This document shows, piece after piece, positions 1 to 5,608 of a stretch of 5,608 nt of DNA. Numbering within the stretch: position 1 is the first letter of the stretch; the number at the start of each line of letters is the position of its first letter. The notes beneath the pieces were generated by a model. It was not told the origin of the DNA. It saw only the letters and a list, made by a program, of their open reading frames with translations, and did no database searches. Source of the DNA: Myxococcota bacterium (GTDB taxonomy: Bacteria > Myxococcota > Polyangia > GCA-2747355 > JAKLHH01). The position numbers were made by a program, and so were the translations under genes. Where the stretch lies: positions 1-5,608 of the forward strand of contig JAKLHH010000584.1 of the NCBI GenBank assembly GCA_022710245.1. Direction: 5' to 3'.

Positions 1-77
1 TCGGCGAGATCGGTCAGCTCTGCCCCGACACGAGGCGGCGGGCCGTGGTCACCTCGGGCGTCTTGCGCGTGCTCTGA
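1..77 (+). CDS. C-terminal end of an unidentified plus-strand gene (partial)
   Basis: The frame beginning at base 3 reads GEIGQLCPDTRRRAVVTSGV followed by LRVL and a TGA stop at 75-77. Nearly every codon ends in G or C (one exception in 24), the codon signature of the clear genes in this window. The other two plus frames read as Arg/Ser/Pro/Gly-rich noise and run past this point. Only about 24 residues are visible, so the product cannot be named. The gene converges on the minus-strand gene ending at 102, leaving 24 bases between the stops and no clear bidirectional terminator. The main doubt is the short length: codon bias over 24 codons is suggestive, not proof. Confidence 0.55.
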   Translation, partial: GEIGQLCPDTRRRAVVTSGVLRVL

Positions 78-101
78 ACCTGAGTCGAGGTGGGCTTGAA
101 G

Positions 102-698
102 CTACCAGGCCGCCGAGGCCGAGCGGAGCCAGCCCCAGATCAGGATCCCGGGTATCGAGGTCGCCAGGCTGACAGCGAGACCCGCGTAGGCGAGCCGCGT
201 GTCGCGCCCCCGCCAGCGCGAGGCCCGTAGCGCGGCCAGCGAGAGCACCACGCCAAGCATGCAGAACGCCAGCCCGAGGAGCGGGACGATGCCGAGCGCA
301 CCGAGGGTGAGCCCACCCAGCGCGGCCCCGGACCGCACACCGCCGTCGAGCGGCGCCGTGTGCTCGAGGCGCGGAGGTGGAGCGGGCAGGCCCGGGCCTG
401 GGACGGAGGTAGAGGCGGCGACCTCGACCTCGCAGCGAGGACAGGACGACTCGGCGTAGGGACCCAGGCAGCGAGGGCAGATCGCCCAGGGACGTAGCTG
501 GGAGCGTAGCTGGCTCAAGCGCCTCTCCTGCTCTCTCGGAGCATGCTCTCGGCTGTCCTGCTCTACGTGCTCTACGTGCCTTTTGTGCTCTTGGTGCTCT
601 TGGTGTTGCTGCTCTCGAGAGGTGCTGACACTCTCAGGGCAGGAAAGTTCCTCGCCGGTCCTGCGACGGCCGTGGGTGCCACCGCTGGTCAGGCTCAT
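102..698 (-). CDS. Zinc-ribbon membrane protein with a DUF4190-like two-helix C-terminus
   Basis: The predicted protein has 198 residues. An N-terminal hydrophilic part includes a Glu/His/Gln/Arg-rich stretch (about 29-60, with EH, QEH and VEH units). A zinc-ribbon-like knuckle follows, with C74-x2-C77 and C86-x2-C89 (CPRC...CPRC). After a Pro-rich linker (about 98-115) come two hydrophobic segments, roughly 125-156 and 168-190, separated by a basic RASRWRGRD loop. Small Gly/Ala/Leu-rich paired helices behind a zinc ribbon are typical of DUF4190-type bacterial membrane proteins, whose function is not established. The ATG at 698 is chosen because a very strong ribosome binding site precedes it; the frame stays open upstream to 833 but that part is low complexity. 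It lies 202 bases downstream of the sigma-factor gene on the same strand, so co-transcription is possible. I see no anti-sigma signature (no HxxxCxxC motif), so a regulatory link is speculative. Confidence 0.75.
   Translation of the reverse strand: MSLTSGGTHGRRRTGEELSCPESVSTSREQQHQEHQEHKRHVEHVEQDSREHAPREQERRLSQLRSQLRPWAICPRCLGPYAESSCPRCEVEVAASTSVPGPGLPAPPPRLEHTAPLDGGVRSGAALGGLTLGALGIVPLLGLAFCMLGVVLSLAALRASRWRGRDTRLAYAGLAVSLATSIPGILIWGWLRSASAAW
559..603. repeat. Short 9-bp tandem repeats inside the zinc-ribbon protein gene
   Basis: Five consecutive 9-base units are visible on the plus strand: TGCTCTACG twice, TGCCTTTTG once, then TGCTCTTGG twice. On the coding (minus) strand they encode the Glu/His/Gln-rich segment with repeated EH and QEH motifs, about residues 32-46. 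The repeat is in frame (9 bases is three codons), so changes in copy number would alter the charged linker without breaking the gene. The tract is less GC-rich than its surroundings. Confidence 0.7.
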
Positions 699-703
699 GC
701 CGC

Positions 704-713
704 GATCACCTCC
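704..713 (-). promoter_or_regulatory. Ribosome binding site fully complementary to the 16S rRNA 3' end
   Basis: On the minus strand the bases before the ATG at 698 read GGAGGTGATC, five bases from the start codon. This is complementary over ten bases to the conserved 16S rRNA tail GAUCACCUCC, an unusually complete match. It fixes the start of the zinc-ribbon membrane protein at 698 rather than further upstream. Confidence 0.8.
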
Positions 714-811
714 CGTTGCCGCCGGCCCGGCTCGTCGCGTCGAACTGTCGCTCGGGCGCGCAGCAGGACCGGGTGCGCCAGGGGGTGTGCAGGTGGGAGA
801 TGCGGCCTCGC

Positions 812-832
812 TGCGCTCAGCGGCGCTGCGCA
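812..832 (-). terminator. Weak candidate stem-loop after the sigma-factor gene
   Basis: About 70 bases downstream of the sigma-factor stop there is an imperfect hairpin. TGCGC (812-816) pairs with GCGCA (828-832) and AGC (819-821) pairs with GCT (825-827), with a two-base bulge and a three-base loop. No T-run follows on the minus strand, so it is not a classical intrinsic terminator. It may be no more than a chance structure in GC-rich DNA. I see nothing else clear in the 699-900 spacer apart from the ribosome binding site at 704-713. Confidence 0.2.
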
Positions 833-900
833 CGGCGCGTGGCGCGCGGCGGAGGTGGGCGGCGGGGGCGGCAGCTCAGGTACCAGGCGGGCGGGCATGG

Positions 901-1539
901 TCAGGCCGCCAGCGCCGCGGGCCGCGTCGCGTGAGCCAGGGCGACGAGCCGGTTCCGGATCTTGTTCTTCTTCGAGTAGACCGTCTTCACCGAGATGTTC
1001 ATCAGCCGGGCCACCTCGGTCGGCGCCATCCCACGCGCGAAGTAGAGCTCCATGAAGCGGCGGTCCTTGGGCGAGAAGTCCGAGGTGAGCACGGTGAGCC
1101 GGCTCCACCGCTCCTTGTCGAGCAGCTGCTCGAGCGGTCCCGGGTGGACGTCCTCGCTCTCGATGGTGCCATCGATGTGGTCGAGCAGCGGCTGCCGCGC
1201 GGTGACGCGCAGGTGGTCGTAGGCCGAGTTGATGGAGATGAGGCCGATCCAGCTCCCCAGCTTGCTGCCGCGCTCCGGGTCATAGGTGCGGAGCTTCTTC
1301 ATGTCGTCGCGCAGCAGGTTGAAGCAGACGTCGGAGAAGATCTCGTTCACGTCCTCGTTGGAGAGCACCGACTCGTAGCGGCAGAGGACCTTGCCGATGC
1401 AGCGGTAGATCAGGCCGCGGAAGCGCCGGATCAGCTCCTGCCAGGCGTGCTCATCATGATCCAGCACCTCACGCAGCAACGCCAGGTCGTCGAGGGACGC
1501 GTAGCGATCGTTGTCGGGGTTCCGTCTGATGAGTTTCAT
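901..1539 (-). CDS. ECF-like RNA polymerase sigma factor (sigma-70 family)
   Basis: The 212-residue product has the two-domain layout of ECF-type sigma factors, which direct core RNA polymerase to specific promoters. Sigma region 2 spans about residues 19-113: AWQELIRRFRGLIYRCIGKV (region 2.1), DVNEIFSDVCFNLL (2.2) and SKLGSWIGLISINSAYDHLR (2.3/2.4, compare the usual AWLYRIARNLAIDHLR pattern). A short linker (about 114-140) leads to region 4, about 141-200, with the helix-turn-helix APTEVARLMNISVKTVYSKK. Three in-frame starts exist: GTG 1587, ATG 1572 and ATG 1539. ATG 1539 is preferred because GGAGAG lies five bases upstream; the others lack a comparable site. GTG 1587 would also leave almost no leader from the predicted transcription start near 1598. 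No adjacent classical anti-sigma factor is evident. The group within the ECF family cannot be assigned by eye. Confidence 0.9.
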   Translation of the reverse strand: MKLIRRNPDNDRYASLDDLALLREVLDHDEHAWQELIRRFRGLIYRCIGKVLCRYESVLSNEDVNEIFSDVCFNLLRDDMKKLRTYDPERGSKLGSWIGLISINSAYDHLRVTARQPLLDHIDGTIESEDVHPGPLEQLLDKERWSRLTVLTSDFSPKDRRFMELYFARGMAPTEVARLMNISVKTVYSKKNKIRNRLVALAHATRPAALAA

Positions 1540-1608
1540 TTTGGCTCTCCGTGCTACAGACGCCTGACCCATGTTCCGGTTCGCCACCCGTGCTGCTTTT
1601 TCTCTAAA

Positions 1609-1625
1609 CGCAACCGAGGTGCCAA
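1609..1625 (-). promoter_or_regulatory. Sigma-54 (RpoN) type -24/-12 promoter upstream of the sigma-factor gene
   Basis: On the minus strand 1625 to 1609 reads TTGGCAC-C-TCGG-TTGC-G. The established sigma-54 consensus is YTGGCACG-N4-TTGCW. The match is exact at TTGGCAC and TTGC, with the invariant GG (1623-1622) and GC (1611-1610) separated by exactly ten bases. The differences are a C after TTGGCAC and a G after TTGC. Transcription would start near 1598, giving a leader of about 59 bases before the ATG at 1539. Promoters of this class need an ATP-dependent enhancer-binding protein. The site is intergenic and correctly oriented for the gene at 901-1539. Confidence 0.75.
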
Positions 1626-1634
1626 AGTTCTATG

Positions 1635-1660
1635 ACGATCTGCAGATCGTGAACGCACGA
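1635..1660. promoter_or_regulatory. Candidate operator: perfect 16-bp palindrome overlapping a second inverted repeat
   Basis: Bases 1635-1650 form the perfect palindrome ACGATCTGCAGATCGT. A second inverted repeat, TCGTG-AACG-CACGA, occupies 1647-1660 and shares the TCGT half-site, giving an ACGA...TCGT...ACGA array. The centre of the first palindrome is about 44 bases upstream of the start predicted from the -24/-12 promoter, immediately beside its -24 element. This looks like a binding site for a dimeric regulator. It is closer than the usual enhancer position (roughly -80 to -150), so a repressor or auxiliary regulator is at least as likely as the sigma-54 activator. Confidence 0.5.
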
Positions 1661-1753
1661 GGATCGCCTTTGGTTACAGGCGGGTGAGCGAGGCGAGGTA
1701 GGAGAGAGTAGGTGGTCCGTGTCGCTTCTGTGGGCGAGGGCACACACGGCCAG

Positions 1754-1789
1754 TGCGGCAGATCGGCCGCAGGTTGCCGACGCAGGCAA
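1754..1789 (-). terminator. Two adjacent stem-loops downstream of glpK, possible terminator
   Basis: Reading from glpK on the minus strand, the first stem is TTGCC/GGCAA with a six-base loop (1789-1774). The second is TGCGGC/GCCGCA with a six-base loop (1771-1754). They begin about 47 bases after the glpK stop. Neither is followed by a T-run, so intrinsic termination is uncertain; they could instead protect the transcript 3' end. A 10-bp palindrome GCTCGCGAGC also lies at 1807-1816. The rest of the spacer 1540-1835 holds the promoter and palindromes listed separately. Confidence 0.3.
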
Positions 1790-1835
1790 GCGCGCGCAGG
1801 TGCTCAGCTCGCGAGCGGGGTCGCTGTGCGGTGGA

Positions 1836-3288
<1,453 letters not shown>

Positions 3289-3314
<26 letters not shown>

Positions 3315-4158
3315 CGGCTTCCTCCTCGACGGTGGCGTAGAACCTGATGACCTCGGCGGCGACCTGCTCGCGCTCGACGTCGAGCGGCAGGACGTGGAAC
3401 GAGCGGGTGAGGGTGACGCGCCTCGCGCGCGGCAGCCGGCGCAGCAGCTCGCCGGAGCAGGCGAAGGGCACCGTGTGGTCCCGGCGGGAGTGGAGGATCA
3501 GCGCCGGGCACTGGACGCGCTCGACGACGGGGCGCACCTCGTGCTCGAGGAGCTCGAGGAGGCTCAGCGTGGCGGCGAACGGGTAGGCACCGGCCTCCAC
3601 GTGGGCGCGCCGCTGCAGGCTGTCGCGCAGGTCGCCGCGGACCAGCTTGCGGAAGCCGTGCAGCCCGGTGCGCGCGAGGAGCCGCACGGGCCAGCGGTAG
3701 AAGAACGGCAGCCAGAGCGGCGCAGCGAGGAGCGCGAGGGAGCGGACGCGCTCCGGGTGGCGCGCCGCGAGGAGCAGCGAGAGCGCACCGCCGAGGGAGA
3801 AACCCGCCAGGTGGACGGGCGCGCCGCAGCGCTGGACCAGCTCGGCGAGCCCCTCCTCGGCGGACCGCAGCCAGTCGGGCCAGCGGCTCGGCTCCAGCGC
3901 CTCGGCGGTGCCGTCGTGTCCCGCCAGCCGCGCGCCGAGGGCGGTGTGACCGCGGGCGTGGAGCGCCTCGCCGAGGTAGCGCATCTCGCGCGGGACCCCG
4001 GTGAAGCCGTGAAGGAGCAGCACGGCGGTGCGCTCGCCGTCGCCTTGGTCGCCGTCGCCGCGCTCGCCGTCGCCGCGCTCGCCGTCGCCGCGCGTGGCTT
4101 GTTCACCGTCGCCGCGCTCACTGGCGAGGAGCAGGAAAGGTTCAGTCTCGGCGCTCAC
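3289..4158 (-). CDS. Alpha/beta-hydrolase, carboxylesterase / monoacylglycerol lipase type
   Basis: The product is 289 residues if started at GTG 4158. It is a serine hydrolase of the Est30-like carboxylesterase / monoglyceride lipase group, which cleaves carboxyl esters. The oxyanion motif is LLLHGFTG (47-54). The nucleophile is S121 in AGFSLGG, the acid D227 in [10 protein letters not shown] and the base H255 in [14 protein letters not shown]. This order and spacing match the Est30 pattern, including the closing DREREQV-like helix. No signal peptide or membrane anchor is seen, so it is probably cytoplasmic. An unusual Gly-Asp-Glu-Arg repeat (about 13-43) sits between the first strand (EPFLLL) and TAVLLLHGF. 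The start is uncertain: no ATG lies near the N-terminus, GTG 4158 lacks a good Shine-Dalgarno sequence, and TTG 4194 is an alternative. The frame stays open to 4614 but runs through repeat DNA there. The gene overlaps glpK by 26 bases, suggesting that the ester substrate yields glycerol; that is an inference. Confidence 0.88.
4031..4114. repeat. 15-bp in-frame tandem repeat in the esterase gene
   Basis: On the plus strand a 15-base unit close to CGCTCGCCGTCGCCG starts at 4031, 4046, 4061 and 4076. The 4061 and 4076 copies are identical. A diverged block follows at 4091-4105 and a partial copy at 4106-4114. On the coding strand it gives (GDGER)n variants, about residues 15-43 of the esterase. 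The unit is five codons, so gain or loss keeps the frame. It falls in the loop before the HGFTG strand, away from the catalytic residues. Confidence 0.8.
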
Positions 4159-4310
4159 CGGGAGGTGGTACCACGCGCGGTGGGGCCGTCTCAACCCCTG
4201 GGTCTCACCGGCTCCGGCGGTGGATGACGAGGCCAAGACCAGCGCGTTTCTTGCGAGGCCGCGCCGCTGCTGCGCTCCAGCGGACGGACACAGATGTCTG
4301 GTGCCGAGGT

Positions 4311-4370
4311 CGCCGCCAGCGCCAGCTTTGCGTGCAGTGCCGCCGCCAGTGCCAACTTTGCGCGCAGTGC
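4311..4370. repeat. 30-bp tandem repeat, two copies
   Basis: Bases 4311-4340 and 4341-4370 are head-to-tail copies of a 30-base unit with three mismatches (4320/4350, 4325/4355, 4333/4363). The unit contains the AGTGCC core, which recurs at 18-base spacing at 4348, 4366 and 4384. The array runs directly into the first hairpin element. Confidence 0.85.
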
Positions 4371-4469
4371 CGACTTCGCGCGCAGTGCCGACTTCGGCCC
4401 CAGTGCGCGGCACTGACCCCGAAGTCGGCACCGTCACTGACCCCGGAGTCGGCACCACCCGCGACCGAC
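4366..4469. repeat. Hairpin-bearing repeat segment, copy 1
   Basis: The segment starts with 18-base AGTGCCGACTTCG-type units (4366, 4384) and contains a long hairpin at 4385-4431. The outer arms GTGCCGACTTCGG (4385-4397) and CCGAAGTCGGCAC (4419-4431) are perfectly complementary over 13 bases. An internal loop of CCC/ACC separates them from a second perfect stem, CAGTGC (4401-4406) with GCACTG (4410-4415), and a GCG loop. A near copy of the right arm follows (4443-4455, one mismatch), then CCCGCGACCGAC. There is no terminal T-run, so it is not an obvious intrinsic terminator. It resembles repetitive extragenic palindromes in form, but its family is unknown. Confidence 0.85.
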
Positions 4470-4654
4470 CGCACCTCGGCCGGGCGCCGTCTTGGCCGAC
4501 CGTGCCCCGAACGGCGCGTCGCTCGCGCTCGCGAGGCTCGCCGCAGCCCCTGACTGGCCAGACGGCTGCGCTCCACCTGTCGAGCGGCGCTGACCCGCGC
4601 GCTGAGCCCGTCACCCGGAGCGCCGAGATCAGGCGCAGTGCCTAGATCACCACC

Positions 4655-4759
4655 AGTGCCGACCTCGCGCCCAGTGCCGACTTCGGCCCCGGTGCGCGGC
4701 GCTGACCCCGAAGTCGGCACCCGTCACTGACCCCGAAGTCGGCACTGCCCGCGACCGAC
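4655..4759. repeat. Hairpin-bearing repeat segment, copy 2
   Basis: This is a direct second copy of 4366-4469, 289 bases away, with about seven substitutions and one single-base indel by my alignment. The hairpin is at 4674-4720: identical 13-base outer arms (4674-4686 and 4708-4720), inner stem CGGTGC (4690-4695) with GCGCTG (4699-4704), GCG loop. The two inner-stem changes relative to copy 1 are both A to G on the plus strand. They turn A-U and U-A pairs into G-U and U-G wobbles in a plus-strand RNA. A second right arm follows at 4733-4745. The segment ends about 45 bases past the stop of the MshEN-like gene, so it could also act in that gene's 3' end. Confidence 0.85.
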
Positions 4760-4804
4760 TCGAGGGAAAGGTCGCGGGTGAGACCGGAGGGCGAGCTGGT
4801 GAGG

Positions 4805-5140
4805 TCATCGAGCCCGGACCTGCGCGAGCCGCCGGGCCTCCGACTCCACTGTGCCGCGCTCGAGGAGCTCGAGCCAGACGAGCGCGTCGCCCAGCCGGCA
4901 GCCGTGGCGGAAGCTCGCGTCGAGCGCGGTGAAGAGCTCGGCGCGCTCGAGGAGCCCGCGCGCGACCAGCCACTCGCCGAGGCGCGGGCTGGCGCGCGGG
5001 AGCGCAGGGTAGGCCGCGGTCGGCACCTCGGCGGACACGCCGCAGGATACGTCGGGGCAGGTGCAGGTGCGGGAGGGCTCGCGCCGGGCCGCGGGTTGCG
5101 GGCGCCGGAGCTCGAGCAGGTCGGTGCGAACGCCGCGCAT
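4805..5140 (-). CDS. Stand-alone MshEN-like domain protein, possible cyclic-di-GMP binder
   Basis: The 111-residue protein has an Arg/Pro-rich N-terminus with three cysteines (C26, C28, C33 in CTCPDVSC), followed by a helical domain at 53-105. That domain fits the MshEN / T2SSE_N pattern found at the N-terminus of type II secretion and type IV pilus ATPases. The first 24-residue motif, 53-76, reads RLGEWLVARGLLERAELFTA then LDAS and matches RLGxxLVxxGLLxxxxLxxxL, with Ser where Gln is usual. After a five-residue spacer the second motif (82-105) starts RLGDALVWLELLERGTV; its central Gly is Glu91 and later positions drift. Two 24-residue motifs separated by five residues is the described architecture of the cyclic-di-GMP-binding MshEN domain. 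No ATPase domain follows, so the protein would be a sensor or adaptor, if functional. ATG 5140 is preceded by GAGGAGG with good spacing. A small hairpin (TGCCC/GGGCA, 5154-5168) lies just upstream in the leader. Confidence 0.75.
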   Translation of the reverse strand: MRGVRTDLLELRRPQPAARREPSRTCTCPDVSCGVSAEVPTAAYPALPRASPRLGEWLVARGLLERAELFTALDASFRHGCRLGDALVWLELLERGTVESEARRLAQVRAR

Positions 5141-5206
5141 GGGAGGCCTCCTCTGCCCGTCAGGGGCACGGACCGCCCGAGTTATCGGCGCGTCGACCGG
5201 CAGGTT

Positions 5207-5374
5207 GCGGGGCAGCTCGCGCTACTCGCTCTTTTTCTTGCCGGTCTGGCTTGCGAGGCCGGGAGGGCGGAGGCTCCTCCACGGTCGCGGGGCAGCTCGC
5301 GCTACTCGCTTTTTTTCTTGCCCGTCTTCCTGGCTGGCTTGCGAGGCCGGGAGGGCGGAGGCTCCTCCACGGTC
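5207..5374. repeat. 80/88-bp tandem duplication spanning a stop codon
   Basis: Bases 5207-5286 and 5287-5374 are head-to-tail copies, nearly identical except for eight bases present only in the right copy. Both contain the CTA that reads as TAG on the minus strand (5222-5224 and 5302-5304). The right copy encodes the last residues of the Ala/Pro-rich protein; the left copy lies beyond its stop as an untranslated relic. Both copies carry GGAGGCTCCTCC, which can form a small GC-rich hairpin. Confidence 0.9.
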
Positions 5375-5608
5375 GGCCCCGGTCGCGGCGTCACCTCGTC
5401 GGCCGCGCGGGGCGCGCGGGCGCGCGCCTTCCTCGCGCTGGCGCCGAGGCTGCCCGTCGCGGCGCTCGCCGTCGCGGCCGGGGTCGCAGCTGGCGTCGCG
5501 GCGGTGGGCGCTGGCGCCGCGGTGGACGCCGGCACCTGCACACCACGCCGGCGCAGGCGGTCTCGCCGCCGCTCCTGGATCGCCTCCAGCGGGCCGGCGT
5601 TGAGCACG
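5302..5608 (-). CDS. C-terminal part of an Ala/Pro-rich protein with a basic tail (5' end beyond window)
   Basis: About 101 residues are visible and the frame is open to the window edge. The only nearby initiator is a GTG at 5607, so the gene very likely begins outside. The visible part starts with LNAGPLEAIQERRRDRLRRR, a charged, probably helical segment. A low-complexity Ala/Pro/Thr linker follows (TAAPAPTAATPAATPAATAS), then an Arg/Lys/Pro region ending RKPARKTGKKKSE. Tails of this kind occur in histone-H1-like nucleoid proteins and in several DNA-, RNA- or polyester-granule-associated proteins, so composition alone does not identify it. I do not recognise the family. The stop codon lies within a tandem duplication. 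The gap to the next gene (5141-5301) holds the duplicate copy and no strong promoter. Confidence 0.65.
   Translation of the reverse strand, partial: VLNAGPLEAIQERRRDRLRRRGVQVPASTAAPAPTAATPAATPAATASAATGSLGASARKARARAPRAADEVTPRPGPTVEEPPPSRPRKPARKTGKKKSE

Larger units (their letters stand above)
4159..4804. other. Gene-free, repeat-rich region between the MshEN-like gene and the esterase-glpK pair
   Basis: No credible gene is seen in these 646 bases. Open frames exist on both strands, but they translate to low-complexity Arg/Ser/Pro/Gly/Val peptides that follow the repeat units. The duplicated segment falls in different frames in its two copies (offset 289 bases), which argues against coding. 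It holds a 30-bp tandem repeat (4311-4370) and two copies of an approximately 104-base segment, each containing a strong hairpin (4366-4469 and 4655-4759). Between them, 4470-4636 shows nothing recognisable. The promoter for the esterase-glpK operon should lie near 4160-4260, but no convincing -35/-10 or -24/-12 element is visible. Confidence 0.7.

Noticed and set aside
543..1055. Plus-strand open frame with a signal-peptide-like start (MLSAVLLYVLYVPFVLLVLL)
   Set aside because: The hydrophobic run is the antisense of the 9-bp EH/Q-encoding repeat in the minus-strand gene. The rest is Arg/Ser/Ala/Gly-rich noise, and the minus-strand gene has a strong ribosome binding site and real motifs.
4159..4614. 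N-terminal extension of the esterase up to 4614
   Set aside because: It runs through the repeat and hairpin DNA and encodes low-complexity VGTAR-type peptides. The hydrolase fold is complete from about 4158, and neither hairpin copy is kept in a consistent frame.
4205..4720. Minus-strand open frame of 171 codons across the repeat region
   Set aside because: Its sequence follows the repeats, it overlaps other equally open frames, and the two repeat copies are read in different frames. No domain is recognisable.
4366..4759. CRISPR-like array from the regularly spaced AGTGCC units
   Set aside because: Units are 18 or 30 bases with no unique spacers between them, and no cas genes are present. 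Tandem repeats with hairpins describe it better.
4647..4808. Possible small gene starting at an ATGA overlap with the MshEN-like gene stop
   Set aside because: The frame from this ATG gives a short Ser/Pro/Arg/Trp peptide reading into the hairpin repeat, with no ribosome binding site or conserved feature to support it.
5141..5221. ECF-type promoter (GCAACC ... GATAAC with 16-base spacing) upstream of the MshEN-like gene
   Set aside because: The match to any known ECF consensus is partial and could be chance in an 80-base leader.

Overview
This is a very GC-rich stretch of bacterial chromosome. The dense G/C third positions, an excellent sigma-54-type promoter, an ECF-like sigma factor and Ala/Pro/Lys-rich tails suggest a myxobacterium-like (Myxococcota / former Deltaproteobacteria) genome. 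That placement is an inference; no rRNA or other taxonomic marker is present.

Layout: a few bases at the left edge (1-77) look like the C-terminal end of a plus-strand gene. Everything else recognisable is on the minus strand, so the window reads right to left in transcription order. At the right edge is the C-terminal part of an Ala/Pro-rich protein with a basic tail (5302-5608). Its 3' end, stop codon included, is tandemly duplicated downstream. Next is a 111-residue stand-alone MshEN-like domain protein (4805-5140), a possible cyclic-di-GMP binder. A 646-base gene-free stretch (4159-4804) follows, holding tandem repeats and two copies of a long hairpin element. Then come an alpha/beta-hydrolase of the carboxylesterase / monoacylglycerol lipase type (3289-4158) and glycerol kinase glpK (1836-3314), which overlap by 26 bases. 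A 296-base spacer carries candidate stem-loops, a perfect 16-bp palindrome and a near-consensus -24/-12 promoter. It leads to an ECF-like sigma factor (901-1539). The last gene encodes a small protein with a zinc ribbon and two membrane segments (102-698), which converges on the plus-strand gene end.

How the genes may work together: the esterase and glycerol kinase form an evident translationally coupled pair. A reasonable reading is release of glycerol from a glyceride or other ester and its capture as glycerol-3-phosphate. The sigma factor appears to be under sigma-54 control, which implies an activator-dependent regulatory cascade. The zinc-ribbon membrane protein may be co-transcribed with it, but no functional link is shown.

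No mobile element, CRISPR array, tRNA or rRNA is visible. I do not see a complete novel defence or biosynthetic system. The most unusual items are the sigma-54-to-ECF promoter with its half-site array, the duplicated hairpin element, the repeat insertion in the esterase, the stop-codon-spanning duplication and the stand-alone MshEN-like protein.
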